A DNA stretch of 64,000 bases from assembly GCA_027492485.1 (NCBI GenBank), contig JAPUER010000053.1, positions 1 to 64,000 of the forward strand, in the 5' to 3' direction. This DNA is from Betaproteobacteria bacterium (lineage in GTDB: Bacteria > Pseudomonadota > Gammaproteobacteria > Burkholderiales > Casimicrobiaceae). Position numbers and translations under genes: made by a program. Below, one piece after another: positions 50,364 through 58,945 of this stretch. The notes below the pieces were generated by a model. That model was not told the DNA's origin. It ran no database searches and saw nothing but the letters and a program-made list of their open reading frames with translations. Numbering within the stretch: position 1 is the stretch's first letter; the number at the start of each line of letters is the position of its first letter.

Positions 50364-51517
50364 GGCGAAACCCGCAGAATCTTGCCGTTGCGCTCATCGG
50401 TAAGTACGTACAGATAACCGTCCGGTCCTTGCCGCACATCGCGGATGCGCTGCTTACGTTCGCCGAGCAGCCGCTCTTCGGCCACCACGCGTTCGCCGTC
50501 CAGCGTCAAACGGACGAGGTGCTCGCCGGCGAGGGCGCCGACGAACAGCGACCCCTGCCACGCCGGAAAGCGGTCCGCCGTGTAGAACGCCATGCCGGAC
50601 GGCGCGATCGACGGCACCCAATAGTGAACCGGCTGCTCCATGCCGGCCTTGCTGGTGCTGTCGTGCATTTTCAGCCCGGAATAGTCGACGCCGTAGCCGA
50701 TGACCGGCCAGCCATAGTTTTTGCCCGGCGCCGGGATGTTGAGCTCGTCGCCGCCTTTCGGTCCGTGCTCGTGCGTCCACAGCTTGCCGCTGACCGGATG
50801 AATCGCCGCGCCTTGCAGATTGCGGTGTCCATAGCTCCAGATTTCGGGCTTGGCGCCCGCTTGCCCGACGAAGGGATTGTCCCGCGGCACGCTGCCGTCG
50901 GCGTTGATGCGGATGACCTTGCCGAGATGCGAGTCGAGCGCCTGCGCGCGATCTTTCGCGACATAGCGTTCGCCGGTCGTGATGTACAGCGAGCCATCGC
51001 GGGCCACGGCGATGCGCGAACCGAAGTGATGACCGCCGGGCACGATGTCCGCCTGCGCGAAGATCAGCCTGACGTCGGTGAGCGCCATGTCGCCCAGCCG
51101 CGCGCTGGCCACCGCCGTGCGCGCGCCGCCTTCGACCGCCTGCGCGAAGGAAAGATACAGCCGGCGGCTCTGCGCGAAGTCCGGCGCCAGCACCACGTCG
51201 AGCAGTCCGCCCTGATTCGCCGCGTGTACCGGCGGCACGCCGGCAAGCGGCGCGCTGACCTTGCCATCCGCCGTCACCATACGCAGACGGCCGGCCCGTT
51301 CCGTCACCAGCATCCGCAGCGGCCCGTCGCCGGGCAGAAAGGCGAGCGACCACGGATGCTCAAGCCGCTCGGCGATCACAATGGCGTTGGCGTGTTCGGC
51401 CACCGCGTTCGACAGCGTGGGCGCCGGCGCTGCCGCCACGGCGAGGGTTGCCGCGACGGAAACGATTGCGCTGGCAATCACCGCCAGCCATCGATTGTTG
51501 CGCTCGCCTGTCGGCAT
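50360..51517 (-). CDS. PQQ-dependent sugar dehydrogenase (soluble aldose dehydrogenase type)
   Basis: The 385-residue protein has a signal peptide or anchor (WLAVIASAIVSVAATLAVAAA) and a six-bladed propeller. Conserved parts are EHPWSLAFLPGD, NQGGLLDVVLAPDF, GGHHFGSRIAVARDGSLYITTGER, GKVIRINADGSVPRDNPF, GHRNLQGAAIHP, WTHEHGPKGGDELN, NYGWPVIGYG and IRDVRQGPDGYLYVLTD. This is the YliI/Asd type that oxidises aldoses with PQQ in the periplasm. No PQQ synthesis genes are in the window. AAAGG eight bases before the ATG at 51517 supports the start; the longer frame to 51721 is antisense to the RRM gene. Confidence 0.92.
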   Translation of the reverse strand: MPTGERNNRWLAVIASAIVSVAATLAVAAAPAPTLSNAVAEHANAIVIAERLEHPWSLAFLPGDGPLRMLVTERAGRLRMVTADGKVSAPLAGVPPVHAANQGGLLDVVLAPDFAQSRRLYLSFAQAVEGGARTAVASARLGDMALTDVRLIFAQADIVPGGHHFGSRIAVARDGSLYITTGERYVAKDRAQALDSHLGKVIRINADGSVPRDNPFVGQAGAKPEIWSYGHRNLQGAAIHPVSGKLWTHEHGPKGGDELNIPAPGKNYGWPVIGYGVDYSGLKMHDSTSKAGMEQPVHYWVPSIAPSGMAFYTADRFPAWQGSLFVGALAGEHLVRLTLDGERVVAEERLLGERKQRIRDVRQGPDGYLYVLTDERNGKILRVSP

Positions 51518-51557
51518 GGTGCGACCTTTCCACATCACGGCATTCGCCAAAAACAAA

Positions 51558-51579
51558 AAAGCCGGGCGAACCCGGCTTT
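51558..51579 (-). terminator. rho-independent terminator of the RRM gene
   Basis: AAAGCCGGG-TTCG-CCCGGCTTT on the minus strand has a nine-base-pair stem and is followed by TTTGTTTTTGG. It ends the RRM transcript just before the sugar dehydrogenase promoter region. The stem also has an opposite-strand T run (CTTTC), so limited activity both ways is possible. Confidence 0.85.
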
Positions 51580-51599
51580 CTTGCGATACGGACAGTAGC

Positions 51600-51974
51600 T
51601 TAGTAGCTGCCGCCGCCGTAGCCGCCGCGACCACCGCCGCCGCCACCGTAGCCGCCGCCACCGCCGCCAGTGCGCGGACCGCGGAAACCGCCGCCGCCAG
51701 GGCCGCGCGGCGGACGATCACCGGCCGGAGCCGGACGTGCTTCGTTGACCACCAGCGGGCGGCCTTCGATCGACTTGCCGTTCATGCCGGCGATCGCGGC
51801 TTGTGCAGCCGCGTCAGTTGCCATCGTGACGAACGCAAACCCGCGCATACGACCGGTTTCGCGGTCCATCGGCAGGTGAACATCCGACACTTCGCCGAAC
51901 GCGGCGAATTCCGAGCGAATCATATCCGGCGTAGCGCGGAAGCTGATGTTGCCCACAAACAAACGATTACCCAT
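51600..51974 (-). CDS. RRM-type RNA-binding protein with Gly-rich tail
   Basis: The 124-residue protein has one RNA recognition motif (1-80): RNP2 LFVGNI and RNP1 RGFAFVTM are intact. A Gly/Arg/Tyr tail follows (GGGGGGYGGGGGGRGGYGGGSY). This matches the bacterial single-RRM proteins (Rbp type), often induced by cold. A strong terminator follows, so it is probably a single-gene transcript with its own regulation. The 321-base upstream gap could hold a long leader as in cold-shock genes. Its exact RNA targets are unknown. Confidence 0.93.
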   Translation of the reverse strand: MGNRLFVGNISFRATPDMIRSEFAAFGEVSDVHLPMDRETGRMRGFAFVTMATDAAAQAAIAGMNGKSIEGRPLVVNEARPAPAGDRPPRGPGGGGFRGPRTGGGGGGYGGGGGGRGGYGGGSY

Positions 51975-52295
51975 AGTGTGTAAATCTATCCTTGACTAAC
52001 AAAAAACGCGGATTTCAAGGACTCGTCAGTATCGCAGCCGCTCGAAAAGCAGCCCACACACTCGGGAACCAGGAAACTCGCCAGGGCGAGGAAAAACGCT
52101 TCTATACGCAGTGACGTTCATCCACGTGGTCGAAAGAATGCCACAAATTTCGTTTTTGTGCTTGCTTTTTCGCTTTTTCTCCGCTTTTTCCAGTGTTTTT
52201 CATTTGTAAACGGCGGAATCTGCGCGGTTTTCCGCTTGCCATGCGCCGGCTTTGCCCTACATTACAAACACTTTGTTTTTGTCCTGGAGGCTCTC
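51975..52295. promoter_or_regulatory. divergent intergenic region between the RRM gene and the BI-1 family gene
   Basis: This 321-base gap is AT-rich for the genome, with T-tracts spaced along 52150-52200 (several CTTTTT runs). It should hold the promoters of both genes. A candidate sigma-70 promoter for the rightward gene is TTGCCA (52236-52241), 16 bases, TACATT (52258-52263). The RRM side has a leader rich in A just upstream of its ATG (GTTAGTCAAGGATAG on the minus strand). No small gene is evident. Confidence 0.5.
52236..52263 (+). promoter_or_regulatory. candidate promoter of the BI-1 family gene
   Basis: TTGCCA, a 16-base spacer and TACATT, followed by ACAAAC and a short leader of about 25 bases with TGGAGG five bases before the ATG at 52296. 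Confidence 0.5.
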
Positions 52296-52979
52296 ATGAG
52301 TCGCGACAACGTCACCCCCATCGCCACCGGCGATCTGCTCGCCGCTTCGCAAAACCGCGTCCTGCGCAACACCTACCTGCTGCTGGCCATCTCGCTGCTG
52401 CCGACCATTGCCGGCGCCGCGCTGGGCGTCACGCTCGGTTTCAAGGGCTTCGGCGCCTGGTGGCTCAATTTCCTGATTCTGATGGGCGCCGTGATGGCGT
52501 TCGGCGTCGGCATCGAGAAGACCAAAAACAGCGGCGCCGGCGTGGCGGTGCTGCTGGCGTTCACCTTCTTCATGGGCTTCTGGCTGTCGGTGCTGCTTGG
52601 CCGCATCCTGGCGCTGCGCGACGGCGCGACGCTGATCGGCTATGCCTTCGGCGGCACCGCGCTGATCTTCGCCGGCATGGCGGCCATTGCCTCCAACATC
52701 AAGACGTCGCTGTCGGGCATGAGCAAATTCCTGTGGATCGGCTTTTGCGTGATCCTGCTGGCGGCCATCGGTGGCATTGTGTTCCAGATGCCGGCGCTGA
52801 TGATCGCCTGCTCGGTGCTGTTCATCGGCCTGTTCGCGGCGTGGACGATATATGACCTGAACCAGATCATCACCGGCGGCGAGACCAACTACATCACCGC
52901 GACGCTGTCGATCTACGTCAATTTATTCAATATTTTCAGTAACTTGCTGAGCTTGTTGGGGCTCGGCAGCAGCGACTGA
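52296..52979 (+). CDS. Bax inhibitor-1 family membrane protein (YccA-like)
   Basis: The 227-residue protein has seven membrane segments and the BI-1 pattern: NRVLRNTYLLLAISLLPTIAGAALGV, AGVAVLLAFTFFMGFWLSVLLG, YAFGGTALIFAGMAAIA, and the C-terminal AAWTIYDLNQIITGGETNYITATLSIYVNLFNIFSNLLSLLG, where the acidic residue of IYDLN is typical. In E. coli YccA modulates the FtsH protease; other members conduct calcium. It is a single-gene unit with its own promoter and terminator. Confidence 0.94.
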   Translation: MSRDNVTPIATGDLLAASQNRVLRNTYLLLAISLLPTIAGAALGVTLGFKGFGAWWLNFLILMGAVMAFGVGIEKTKNSGAGVAVLLAFTFFMGFWLSVLLGRILALRDGATLIGYAFGGTALIFAGMAAIASNIKTSLSGMSKFLWIGFCVILLAAIGGIVFQMPALMIACSVLFIGLFAAWTIYDLNQIITGGETNYITATLSIYVNLFNIFSNLLSLLGLGSSD

Positions 52980-52999
52980 GCGGCGCCGGCAACGGCCCG

Positions 53000-53025
53000 A
53001 AAAGGCTCCTGCGGGAGCCTTTTTT
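53000..53025 (+). terminator. rho-independent terminator of the BI-1 family gene
   Basis: AAAAGGCTCC-TGCG-GGAGCCTTTTTT has a stem of ten base pairs or more with a T run, 20 bases after the stop codon. Confidence 0.92.
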
Positions 53026-53041
53026 GCATTCATTCGAGATT

Positions 53042-53162
53042 CATCTTTTTGCCAAAACGACCGTTGCATAAGGGCTGGAAGCCATTTTTTAGCGGAAGTC
53101 GACTTTTGGTCATTTCAGCGCCTACGCCCAATTGGGATGGGCATTGCAGCGAAAAGTTGATC
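53042..53162 (+). repeat. dispersed nested palindrome, copy E
   Basis: Core AAGTCGACTTT (53096-53106), left CTTTTTGCCAAAACGACC and TTGCATAAGGGCTGG, right CATTTCAGCGCC, ACGCCCAATTGGGATGGGC and GCGAAAAGTTGATC. It sits between the BI-1 gene terminator and the convergent tauC gene. Confidence 0.78.
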
Positions 53163-53175
53163 GCGTGGCGACCGT

Positions 53176-54006
53176 CTAAACCCGCCCCTTCCACGGCACC
53201 AGCCATTGCTCGATGCGCCGCATCAGCAGGTCGAACAGATACGCCACCACGCCGATCACGATGATGCCCATGATCACGATGTCGGTGCGCAGGAAGTTCG
53301 ACGCGTTGAGCACCATCTGGCCCAAGCCCTCGGTCGCGGCGACCATCTCGGCGGCGACCAGCGTGGTCCAGCCGAAGCCGATCGCGATGCGCATGCCGGT
53401 CAGGATTTCCGGCAGCGCCGCCGGCACGATCACGTGCCAGATCACCTGCCATTTCGACGCGCCCATCGAATACGCCGCGTTGATCTGCTCCACGGTGACC
53501 GATTTCACGCCGGCACGCGCCGCCATCGCCAGCGGCGCAAAGCAGGCAAGATAGATCAGCACGATCTTCGCCGTCTCGTCGATGCCGAACCAGATCACGA
53601 TCAGCGGCAGGTAGGCCAGCGGCGGCAGCGGCCGGTAGAACTCGATCGGCGGATCGAAAATGCCGCGCATTACCCGCGACACGCCCATCGCCACGCCCAC
53701 CGGCACGGCGGTGATCACCGCGAAGAAGAACGCCGAGAAGACGCGGATCATGCTCCACATGAAGTGCTCGGGCAGCGCCTTGCCGCCCTGAATGTCGCCC
53801 TTCATGGCGCTGATGAAGGCACCGAAGATTTTTTCCGGCGTCGGCAAAAACAAATCCTTGATCCAGCCGAGATGCGTGGCGAGCCACCACAGCGCCAGCA
53901 GGACGACGACGGTGACGGCGCTGATCAGCACGCTGGCGCCTTCGCCCGGCAGGCTGTAGCCACGCACGGCCTTCACCGGCGTCGGCGGCGCGTGGTCGTC
54001 ACTCAT
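53176..54006 (-). CDS. tauC: taurine-type ABC transporter permease TauC
   Basis: The 276-residue membrane protein has about six helices and the SsuC/TauC pattern: LPTPEKIFGAF, GVAMGVSRVMRGIFDPPIEFYRPLPPLAYLPLIVIWFGIDETAKIVLIY, and the EAA loop INAAYSMGASKWQVIWHVIVPAALPEILTGMRIAIGFGWTTLVAAEM. It imports taurine or another sulfonate with TauA and TauB. The start overlaps the tauB end by eight bases. Confidence 0.9.
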   Translation of the reverse strand: MSDDHAPPTPVKAVRGYSLPGEGASVLISAVTVVVLLALWWLATHLGWIKDLFLPTPEKIFGAFISAMKGDIQGGKALPEHFMWSMIRVFSAFFFAVITAVPVGVAMGVSRVMRGIFDPPIEFYRPLPPLAYLPLIVIWFGIDETAKIVLIYLACFAPLAMAARAGVKSVTVEQINAAYSMGASKWQVIWHVIVPAALPEILTGMRIAIGFGWTTLVAAEMVAATEGLGQMVLNASNFLRTDIVIMGIIVIGVVAYLFDLLMRRIEQWLVPWKGRV

Positions 54007-54790
54007 CGCCGGCTCCGGGCGCGCTGTGGATCAGCGACAGCACTTCCTCGCGCATGCGGATGAATTCGGCCGACGATTTCACTGCGCGCGAATCCTGACA
54101 ATCGATGAACTGCTTCGAGAAATCGGTCTTGAAGCGGTGCGCGATGCGCCCCGGCGACGGCGTCATGACGATCAGGTCGGTGGCCAGGAACAGGGCTTCC
54201 TCGACGCTGTGGGTGATGAAGAAGAACATCTTCTTCGTCTGCCACCACAGCGTGACGATCAGATCCTGAATGTGGGCGCGGGTCAGTGCGTCGAGCGCGC
54301 CGAGCGGTTCGTCCATCAGCATCACGGCCGGGTCGCTCGCCAGCGCCCGCGCCACGCCGGCGCGCTGCTGCATGCCGCCGGAGATCTGATAAATCGGGTA
54401 GTCGGCGTACTTTTCGAGTCGCACCAGCCGCAGCTTGTCCATCGCGACGGCATGGCGTTCGGCCTTGCCCATGCCGCGCATGCGCAGGCCGAATTCGACG
54501 TTTTCCACCACCGACAGCCAGGGCATCAGCGCATGCTTCTGGAACACCACGCCACGCTCGGCGCCGGGACCGTGCACCGGCTGTCCGTCGAGCATGATTT
54601 CGCCGGCCGACGGCTGCATGAAGCCGGCAATGCAGGACAGCAGCGTCGTCTTGCCACAGCCCGAGGCGCCGAGCGCGACGACGAAGTCGCCCGGCTGCAT
54701 GCGGAGATCGACGCCGGACAGCGCCAGTGTGCCGCGCCCGTTCGATCCTGCGTAGTTGACGCTGAGGTTTCTTATTTCGAGTGTAGACAA
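53999..54790 (-). CDS. tauB: taurine-type ABC transporter ATP-binding protein TauB
   Basis: The 263-residue ATPase has Walker A GASGCGKTT (41-49), VVFQKHALMPWLSVVENVEFGLRM, signature ISGGMQQRAGVARAL and Walker B VMLMDEPLGALDALTR, all close to TauB/SsuB. Only a TTG can serve as start at a sensible position (54790), with no strong ribosome-binding site; the next internal methionine would remove Walker A flanking sequence. The gap of 103 bases to tauA upstream makes tauA the first gene and allows different levels of the periplasmic protein. Confidence 0.9.
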   Translation of the reverse strand: MSTLEIRNLSVNYAGSNGRGTLALSGVDLRMQPGDFVVALGASGCGKTTLLSCIAGFMQPSAGEIMLDGQPVHGPGAERGVVFQKHALMPWLSVVENVEFGLRMRGMGKAERHAVAMDKLRLVRLEKYADYPIYQISGGMQQRAGVARALASDPAVMLMDEPLGALDALTRAHIQDLIVTLWWQTKKMFFFITHSVEEALFLATDLIVMTPSPGRIAHRFKTDFSKQFIDCQDSRAVKSSAEFIRMREEVLSLIHSAPGAGDE

Positions 54791-54893
54791 AAAACGGATT
54801 CCGGTGGACGTAGCCTTGCCGCGTCAGGCGATCGCGATTTGCGTTGTCGGCGCGGCGCAACCGATGCCGCCGCGCGAACGGTTTTGTCGCTGT

Positions 54894-55898
54894 CTACTTC
54901 GCCACCTCGGCGGCATAGCTCGCGTTCACCACGGCCGAATAGTCGGGCAAGGTCTTCTCGATCTGCTTCTGCGAGAGCTGGAATTCGGCCGTGGCCGCCA
55001 GCGCCTTCGCCGCGATCGCGGCCTTGCCGCCGCCGAGCCAACTGGCCGCCTGCTCCCTCGCGCTCGGGAATTTGTAGAGCGCAATCGCCGCCGGCACGTC
55101 CTCTGGCTTCGATCCGGACCACTTGGCGATGGCCTTCACCTCGGCACCGTCGGCCTTCCAGTTCTTGCCGCCGTCGCGGTATTTGGCATCGGCGTCGGCC
55201 ATCACCTTGACGAACTTGACCATGAAATCGCGATTCGCCTTGGCCCAGTCCTTGTTGGCAACATAGCCGTCGAAGGTGGCCTTGCCGGTGGACGCGGTGA
55301 TCTGCCCGGAAGTGATGACGACGGCACCGTCTTTCTTTGCTTCTGCCAGCACCGGATCCCAGATGAAGGTGGCGTCGATATCGCCGCGCTGCCATGCAGC
55401 GCGCACTTCCGGCGGCCGCATGTTGAGAATCTTCACGTCGGTGGGGTTGACCTTGGCCTGATCAAGCGCCACCATGGTGTGGAAATGCGTGGTGGAGTTG
55501 AACGGCATCGCGATGCGCTTGCCCTTCAGATCAGCCACTTTGGCGATGCCGGAGCCTTTCCGTGCCACCAGCGCTTCGGCGTCGCCGATGTCGTCGAGAA
55601 TCCAGAACAATTCCAGCGGCTCGCCGCGCGACACGGCTGCCGCGATGCCCGCCGAGCCGACTTCACCCACCTGCACGGCGCCGGAGGCCATCGCCTTGAT
55701 CACCTCGCCACCGCCGCCAAACTGCTTCCAGTTGATTTTGTAGCCGGTTGCCGCTTCCAGCGCTTTCGCCTCCTGCGCCATGCGATACGGCACCACCATG
55801 TCCTGATAGCCGATGGTGACCTCTTTCGCCTGGGCGAAGACCGCGGTCGAAACGAGCGCAGCAATCGCCCCGGCAAGCAATCCACGATTCATGGTCAT
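54894..55898 (-). CDS. tauA: taurine-type ABC transporter substrate-binding protein TauA
   Basis: The 334-residue protein has a signal peptide (RGLLAGAIAALVSTAVFAQA) and a type II periplasmic binding fold with EVTIGYQDMVVPYRMAQ, INWKQFGGGGEVIKAMASGAVQVGEVGSAGIAAAVSRGEPLELFWI and DIDATFIWDPVLAEAKKDG, the TauA family pattern. It delivers taurine or a related sulfonate to TauBC. GGAGAGG lies just before the two possible ATGs (55898 and 55892). Neighbouring aminotransferase and MocR-type genes support taurine as substrate. Confidence 0.92.
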   Translation of the reverse strand: MTMNRGLLAGAIAALVSTAVFAQAKEVTIGYQDMVVPYRMAQEAKALEAATGYKINWKQFGGGGEVIKAMASGAVQVGEVGSAGIAAAVSRGEPLELFWILDDIGDAEALVARKGSGIAKVADLKGKRIAMPFNSTTHFHTMVALDQAKVNPTDVKILNMRPPEVRAAWQRGDIDATFIWDPVLAEAKKDGAVVITSGQITASTGKATFDGYVANKDWAKANRDFMVKFVKVMADADAKYRDGGKNWKADGAEVKAIAKWSGSKPEDVPAAIALYKFPSAREQAASWLGGGKAAIAAKALAATAEFQLSQKQIEKTLPDYSAVVNASYAAEVAK

Positions 55899-56021
55899 GT
55901 CCTCTCCAAGAAGTCAATGCAATCTTGCACTCTAGCGGACGCTACGCATAGCGACCAGCAATTTATTTTGCTAACGATATGAACGACGACCGCCGGTGCA
56001 ATTTCCGGAACCGGCCGCCGA

Positions 56022-57380
56022 TCAGGCCTTCGCCAGTACGTCGCGCATCACCGATACCACCTGGTCGATGTGCGATTTCTCGCTAATGAACGGCGGCGCC
56101 ACGATCAGGTTGTCGCCGGTGCTCTTGATGTTGATGCCGGCATCAAACAAACGCTTCTGCAGCTCGTGACCGCGCACGCCAGGCATGCCGTCGGCAGCGA
56201 CTTCCACGGCCGCCAACATGCCGATGGCGCGGATATCGACCACCACCGGCAGATCGGACAGCGAGAACATGGCATCGATGAAATACGGCGACATCTGCGC
56301 CGCACGCTCGACCAGTTTTTCCTTGCGGAAAATGCCCATCATCGCCAGCCCCGCCGCCGCGCAGGCCGGATGCGCGCTATAGGTGTAGCCGTGGAAAAAT
56401 TCGATGCCCTTCGCCGGCCCGGCATTGGTGATGGTGTCGTAGATATCGGTACGCGCGGCCACGGCGCCCAGCGGTTGCGCGCCGTTGGTGATCGCCTTGG
56501 CCATCGTCATCAGGTCGGGCGTAACGCCAAACGCCTGCGCCGCGAAATTGGCACCCATGCGGCCCCAGCCGGTGATCACTTCGTCGAACACCAGCAAGAT
56601 GCCATGCTGGTCGCAGATGGCACGCAGGCGATCGAGATAGCCTTTCGGCGGCGGCAGGCATCCGAAGGAACCGGCGGTCGGCTCCACGAACACGGCGGCG
56701 ATGTTCTCGCCGCCATAGAGCGCGCAGTAGCGTTGCAGATCGTCGGCGAGATCGGCGCCATGCTCCGGCTGGCCTTTGACGAATTTGTTCTGCGGCAGCG
56801 CGGTATGCCGCATGTGATAAACGCCCGGCAGGCCAACGCCAAAGGCCTTGCGGTTATTGATCATGCCGGCCAGCGCCACGCCTCCCATGTTGACGCCGTG
56901 ATAGGCGCGCTCGCGGCTGATGAAGAGCTGGCGATGGCCCTGACCACGGGCACGGTGATAAGCGAGCGCCATCTTCATGGCGCTGTCGATCGACTCCGAC
57001 CCGGAGCAGACGAAAAACACCCGATCGAGCCCCTTCGGCGTGAACTCGGCGACCTCCCGCGCCAACTGGAAGCCCAGCGGATGCCCGCGTGTAAACGGCA
57101 TCGAGTAATCGAGCGTAGACAGTTGCTGATACACCGCCTCGGCGATTTCCGGCCGGCAGTGGCCGGCCGCGACGCAAAACAGACCCGACGAGGCGTCCAG
57201 CAGCTTGCGGCCGTCGGCCGTCCACAGATACATGCCTTCGCCCTTGACGAACATCCGCGGTTCGGCCTTGAACTCCTTGTTCGGCGAAAACGGCATCCAG
57301 TAGTTGTCCAGCGCGTGCGCGTCCTGCGCAAAAGCGCTGGCGGTGGTGACGGTATTGAGGTGGGGGTCGGCGTGGCCCAT
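56022..57380 (-). CDS. tpa: class III aminotransferase, probable taurine--pyruvate aminotransferase
   Basis: The 452-residue PLP enzyme has LLDASSGLFCVAAGH, FVCSGSESIDSAMKMAL, ERAYHGVNMGG, FDEVITGWGR (D266) and TMAKAITNGAQPLGAV with cofactor lysine K295. It is a class III omega-transaminase. Next to tauABC and a TauR-like regulator it most likely moves the amino group of taurine to pyruvate, making sulfoacetaldehyde and alanine. No xsc (sulfoacetaldehyde acetyltransferase) or tauD is in the window. The start at 57380 has AAGG eight bases upstream; earlier ATGs would extend into the regulator promoter. Confidence 0.82.
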   Translation of the reverse strand: MGHADPHLNTVTTASAFAQDAHALDNYWMPFSPNKEFKAEPRMFVKGEGMYLWTADGRKLLDASSGLFCVAAGHCRPEIAEAVYQQLSTLDYSMPFTRGHPLGFQLAREVAEFTPKGLDRVFFVCSGSESIDSAMKMALAYHRARGQGHRQLFISRERAYHGVNMGGVALAGMINNRKAFGVGLPGVYHMRHTALPQNKFVKGQPEHGADLADDLQRYCALYGGENIAAVFVEPTAGSFGCLPPPKGYLDRLRAICDQHGILLVFDEVITGWGRMGANFAAQAFGVTPDLMTMAKAITNGAQPLGAVAARTDIYDTITNAGPAKGIEFFHGYTYSAHPACAAAGLAMMGIFRKEKLVERAAQMSPYFIDAMFSLSDLPVVVDIRAIGMLAAVEVAADGMPGVRGHELQKRLFDAGINIKSTGDNLIVAPPFISEKSHIDQVVSVMRDVLAKA

Positions 57381-57457
57381 GAACGGCATCCTTGGCGTAA
57401 AACAGTCGGAACAGCCGCCACGATAGGCATGCAGGTCTTGCGACAATAGAGCCAGAT

Positions 57458-58945
57458 ATGCGACAGCGATTAGGCCAGTTGTGGCAAACCCGGTTTGCCC
57501 TGAGCGATCCCACCGAGACGCTGCAGCAGCGCATCGCCGGGATGCTGCGCCGTGCGGTGCTGGAGCGCGCCATTCCGCTCGACGCGCCGTTGCCGTCGAC
57601 GCGGGAGCTGGCGGCCGAGCTGGGTGTGGCGCGGGCCACCGTGGCCATCGCCTATGAGCGGTTGCAGATCGAAGGCGCCATCGAGTCGCGCGAGCGGCGC
57701 GGCTTTTTCGTCACCGCTGCGTTCGCGCAAAAACGCCCGGAATTTCACGAGAGCGACCAGCTTTCGCTGCTGCCACCGCCGGACTGGGCGCGGCATTTCC
57801 GCGCGCTCGATGTGCCGTATCGCCCGGTGCGCAACCCGCAGGACTGGTATCGCTACCGCTATCCCTTCGTCTATGGCCAGATCGACGCCCGGTTGTTCCC
57901 GCTGGCCGACTGGCGCGAATGCGTCGAGCGCGCCACCAAGCAGGAGAGCGTTGAAGCCTGGACGATCGATCGCGGCGACCAGGACGACCGCGACCTGATC
58001 GAGCAGTTGCGCACGCGGGTGCTGCCGCGGCGCGGCGTGTGGGCGGCGACCGACGAGATACTGGTGACCGTTGGCGCCCAGCAGGCACTCTATCTGATCG
58101 GGCAACTGCTGGGCGGACCGTCGCGGCGCATTGTCGTCGAAGAGCCCTGTTACCCGGACGTGCGGGCCATTTTCGCCATGACCGGTGCAACATTGCTGCC
58201 GCAGGCGGTGGACCGGCAGGGCATGCGGGTCGCGGCGCTGGTGGCAGCGATGCCGGATGTGGTGGTGGTCACCCCCTCGCACCATTGCCCGAGCGGCATG
58301 CGCATGAGCAATGACCGGCAACGCGCGCTGCTGTCGCTGGCCGCGGAGGCAGACTGCCTGATTGTCGAAGACGACTATGAACCGCAACTGGGCGCCGGAC
58401 ACGAGGCATCGCCGGCGCTCAAGAGCATCGACATGAACGGTCGCGTGTTCTATGTCGGCAGCTTGTCGAAGACGCTGGCGCCGGGGCTCCGCCTCGGCTA
58501 TGTCGTCGCGCCCCGGGAAGCCATCGCGGCGTTGCGCCGCCTGCGCCGGTTGATGCTGCGCCATGTCGCCAGCAACAATGAACGCGCCGTGGCATTGTTT
58601 CTGGCGCAGGGGCATTTCGAGTCGCTGCAGCGGCGACTTGGGCACGCCTATCAGGTACGCCTGAAGCTGCTGCGCGAATCGCTGGCGAAGTCGCTGCCGG
58701 ACTGGCAGATCGAGAGCCCGGAGGGTGCGGGATCATCCCTTTGGGTCCGATTGCCAGCGGGCCTGCACGCGCAGGACGTGGTGGCGCGGGCGCGCGACGC
58801 CGACGTCGTCGTCGAGCCGGGCGATGGTTTTTTTGGTGGCAATGCCTCCGGAGAATATCTGCGCATGGGCATCTCGGCGATTCCGACGCATCTGATCGCA
58901 GAGGGAGTCGCGGTACTCGCCGACGCGGTGGTTACTAAGCCGTAA
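57458..58945 (+). CDS. tauR: MocR/PdxR family transcriptional regulator, TauR-like
   Basis: The 495-residue protein has an N-terminal GntR winged helix (about 18-85, PLPSTRELAAELGVARATVAIAYERLQIEGAIESRERRGFFV) and a C-terminal aminotransferase-like domain with the PLP lysine in VGSLSKTLAPGLRLGYV (K338). MocR regulators sense a PLP adduct with an amine. It is divergent from the aminotransferase gene, the typical place for TauR, an activator of taurine genes in Rhodobacter. The spacer of 77 bases holds the shared promoter region; I do not see a clear direct-repeat operator there. Its 3' end overlaps the convergent waaA end by 11 bases. Confidence 0.88.
   Translation: MRQRLGQLWQTRFALSDPTETLQQRIAGMLRRAVLERAIPLDAPLPSTRELAAELGVARATVAIAYERLQIEGAIESRERRGFFVTAAFAQKRPEFHESDQLSLLPPPDWARHFRALDVPYRPVRNPQDWYRYRYPFVYGQIDARLFPLADWRECVERATKQESVEAWTIDRGDQDDRDLIEQLRTRVLPRRGVWAATDEILVTVGAQQALYLIGQLLGGPSRRIVVEEPCYPDVRAIFAMTGATLLPQAVDRQGMRVAALVAAMPDVVVVTPSHHCPSGMRMSNDRQRALLSLAAEADCLIVEDDYEPQLGAGHEASPALKSIDMNGRVFYVGSLSKTLAPGLRLGYVVAPREAIAALRRLRRLMLRHVASNNERAVALFLAQGHFESLQRRLGHAYQVRLKLLRESLAKSLPDWQIESPEGAGSSLWVRLPAGLHAQDVVARARDADVVVEPGDGFFGGNASGEYLRMGISAIPTHLIAEGVAVLADAVVTKP

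Noticed and set aside
51518..51721. Ala/Thr-rich N-terminal extension of the sugar dehydrogenase
   Set aside because: It is the reverse reading of the Gly-rich tail of the RRM gene and crosses the terminator; AAAGG precedes the ATG at 51517.
57381..57457. TauR-type direct repeats between the aminotransferase and regulator genes
   Set aside because: No clear pair of repeated half-sites is visible, so I do not call an operator.
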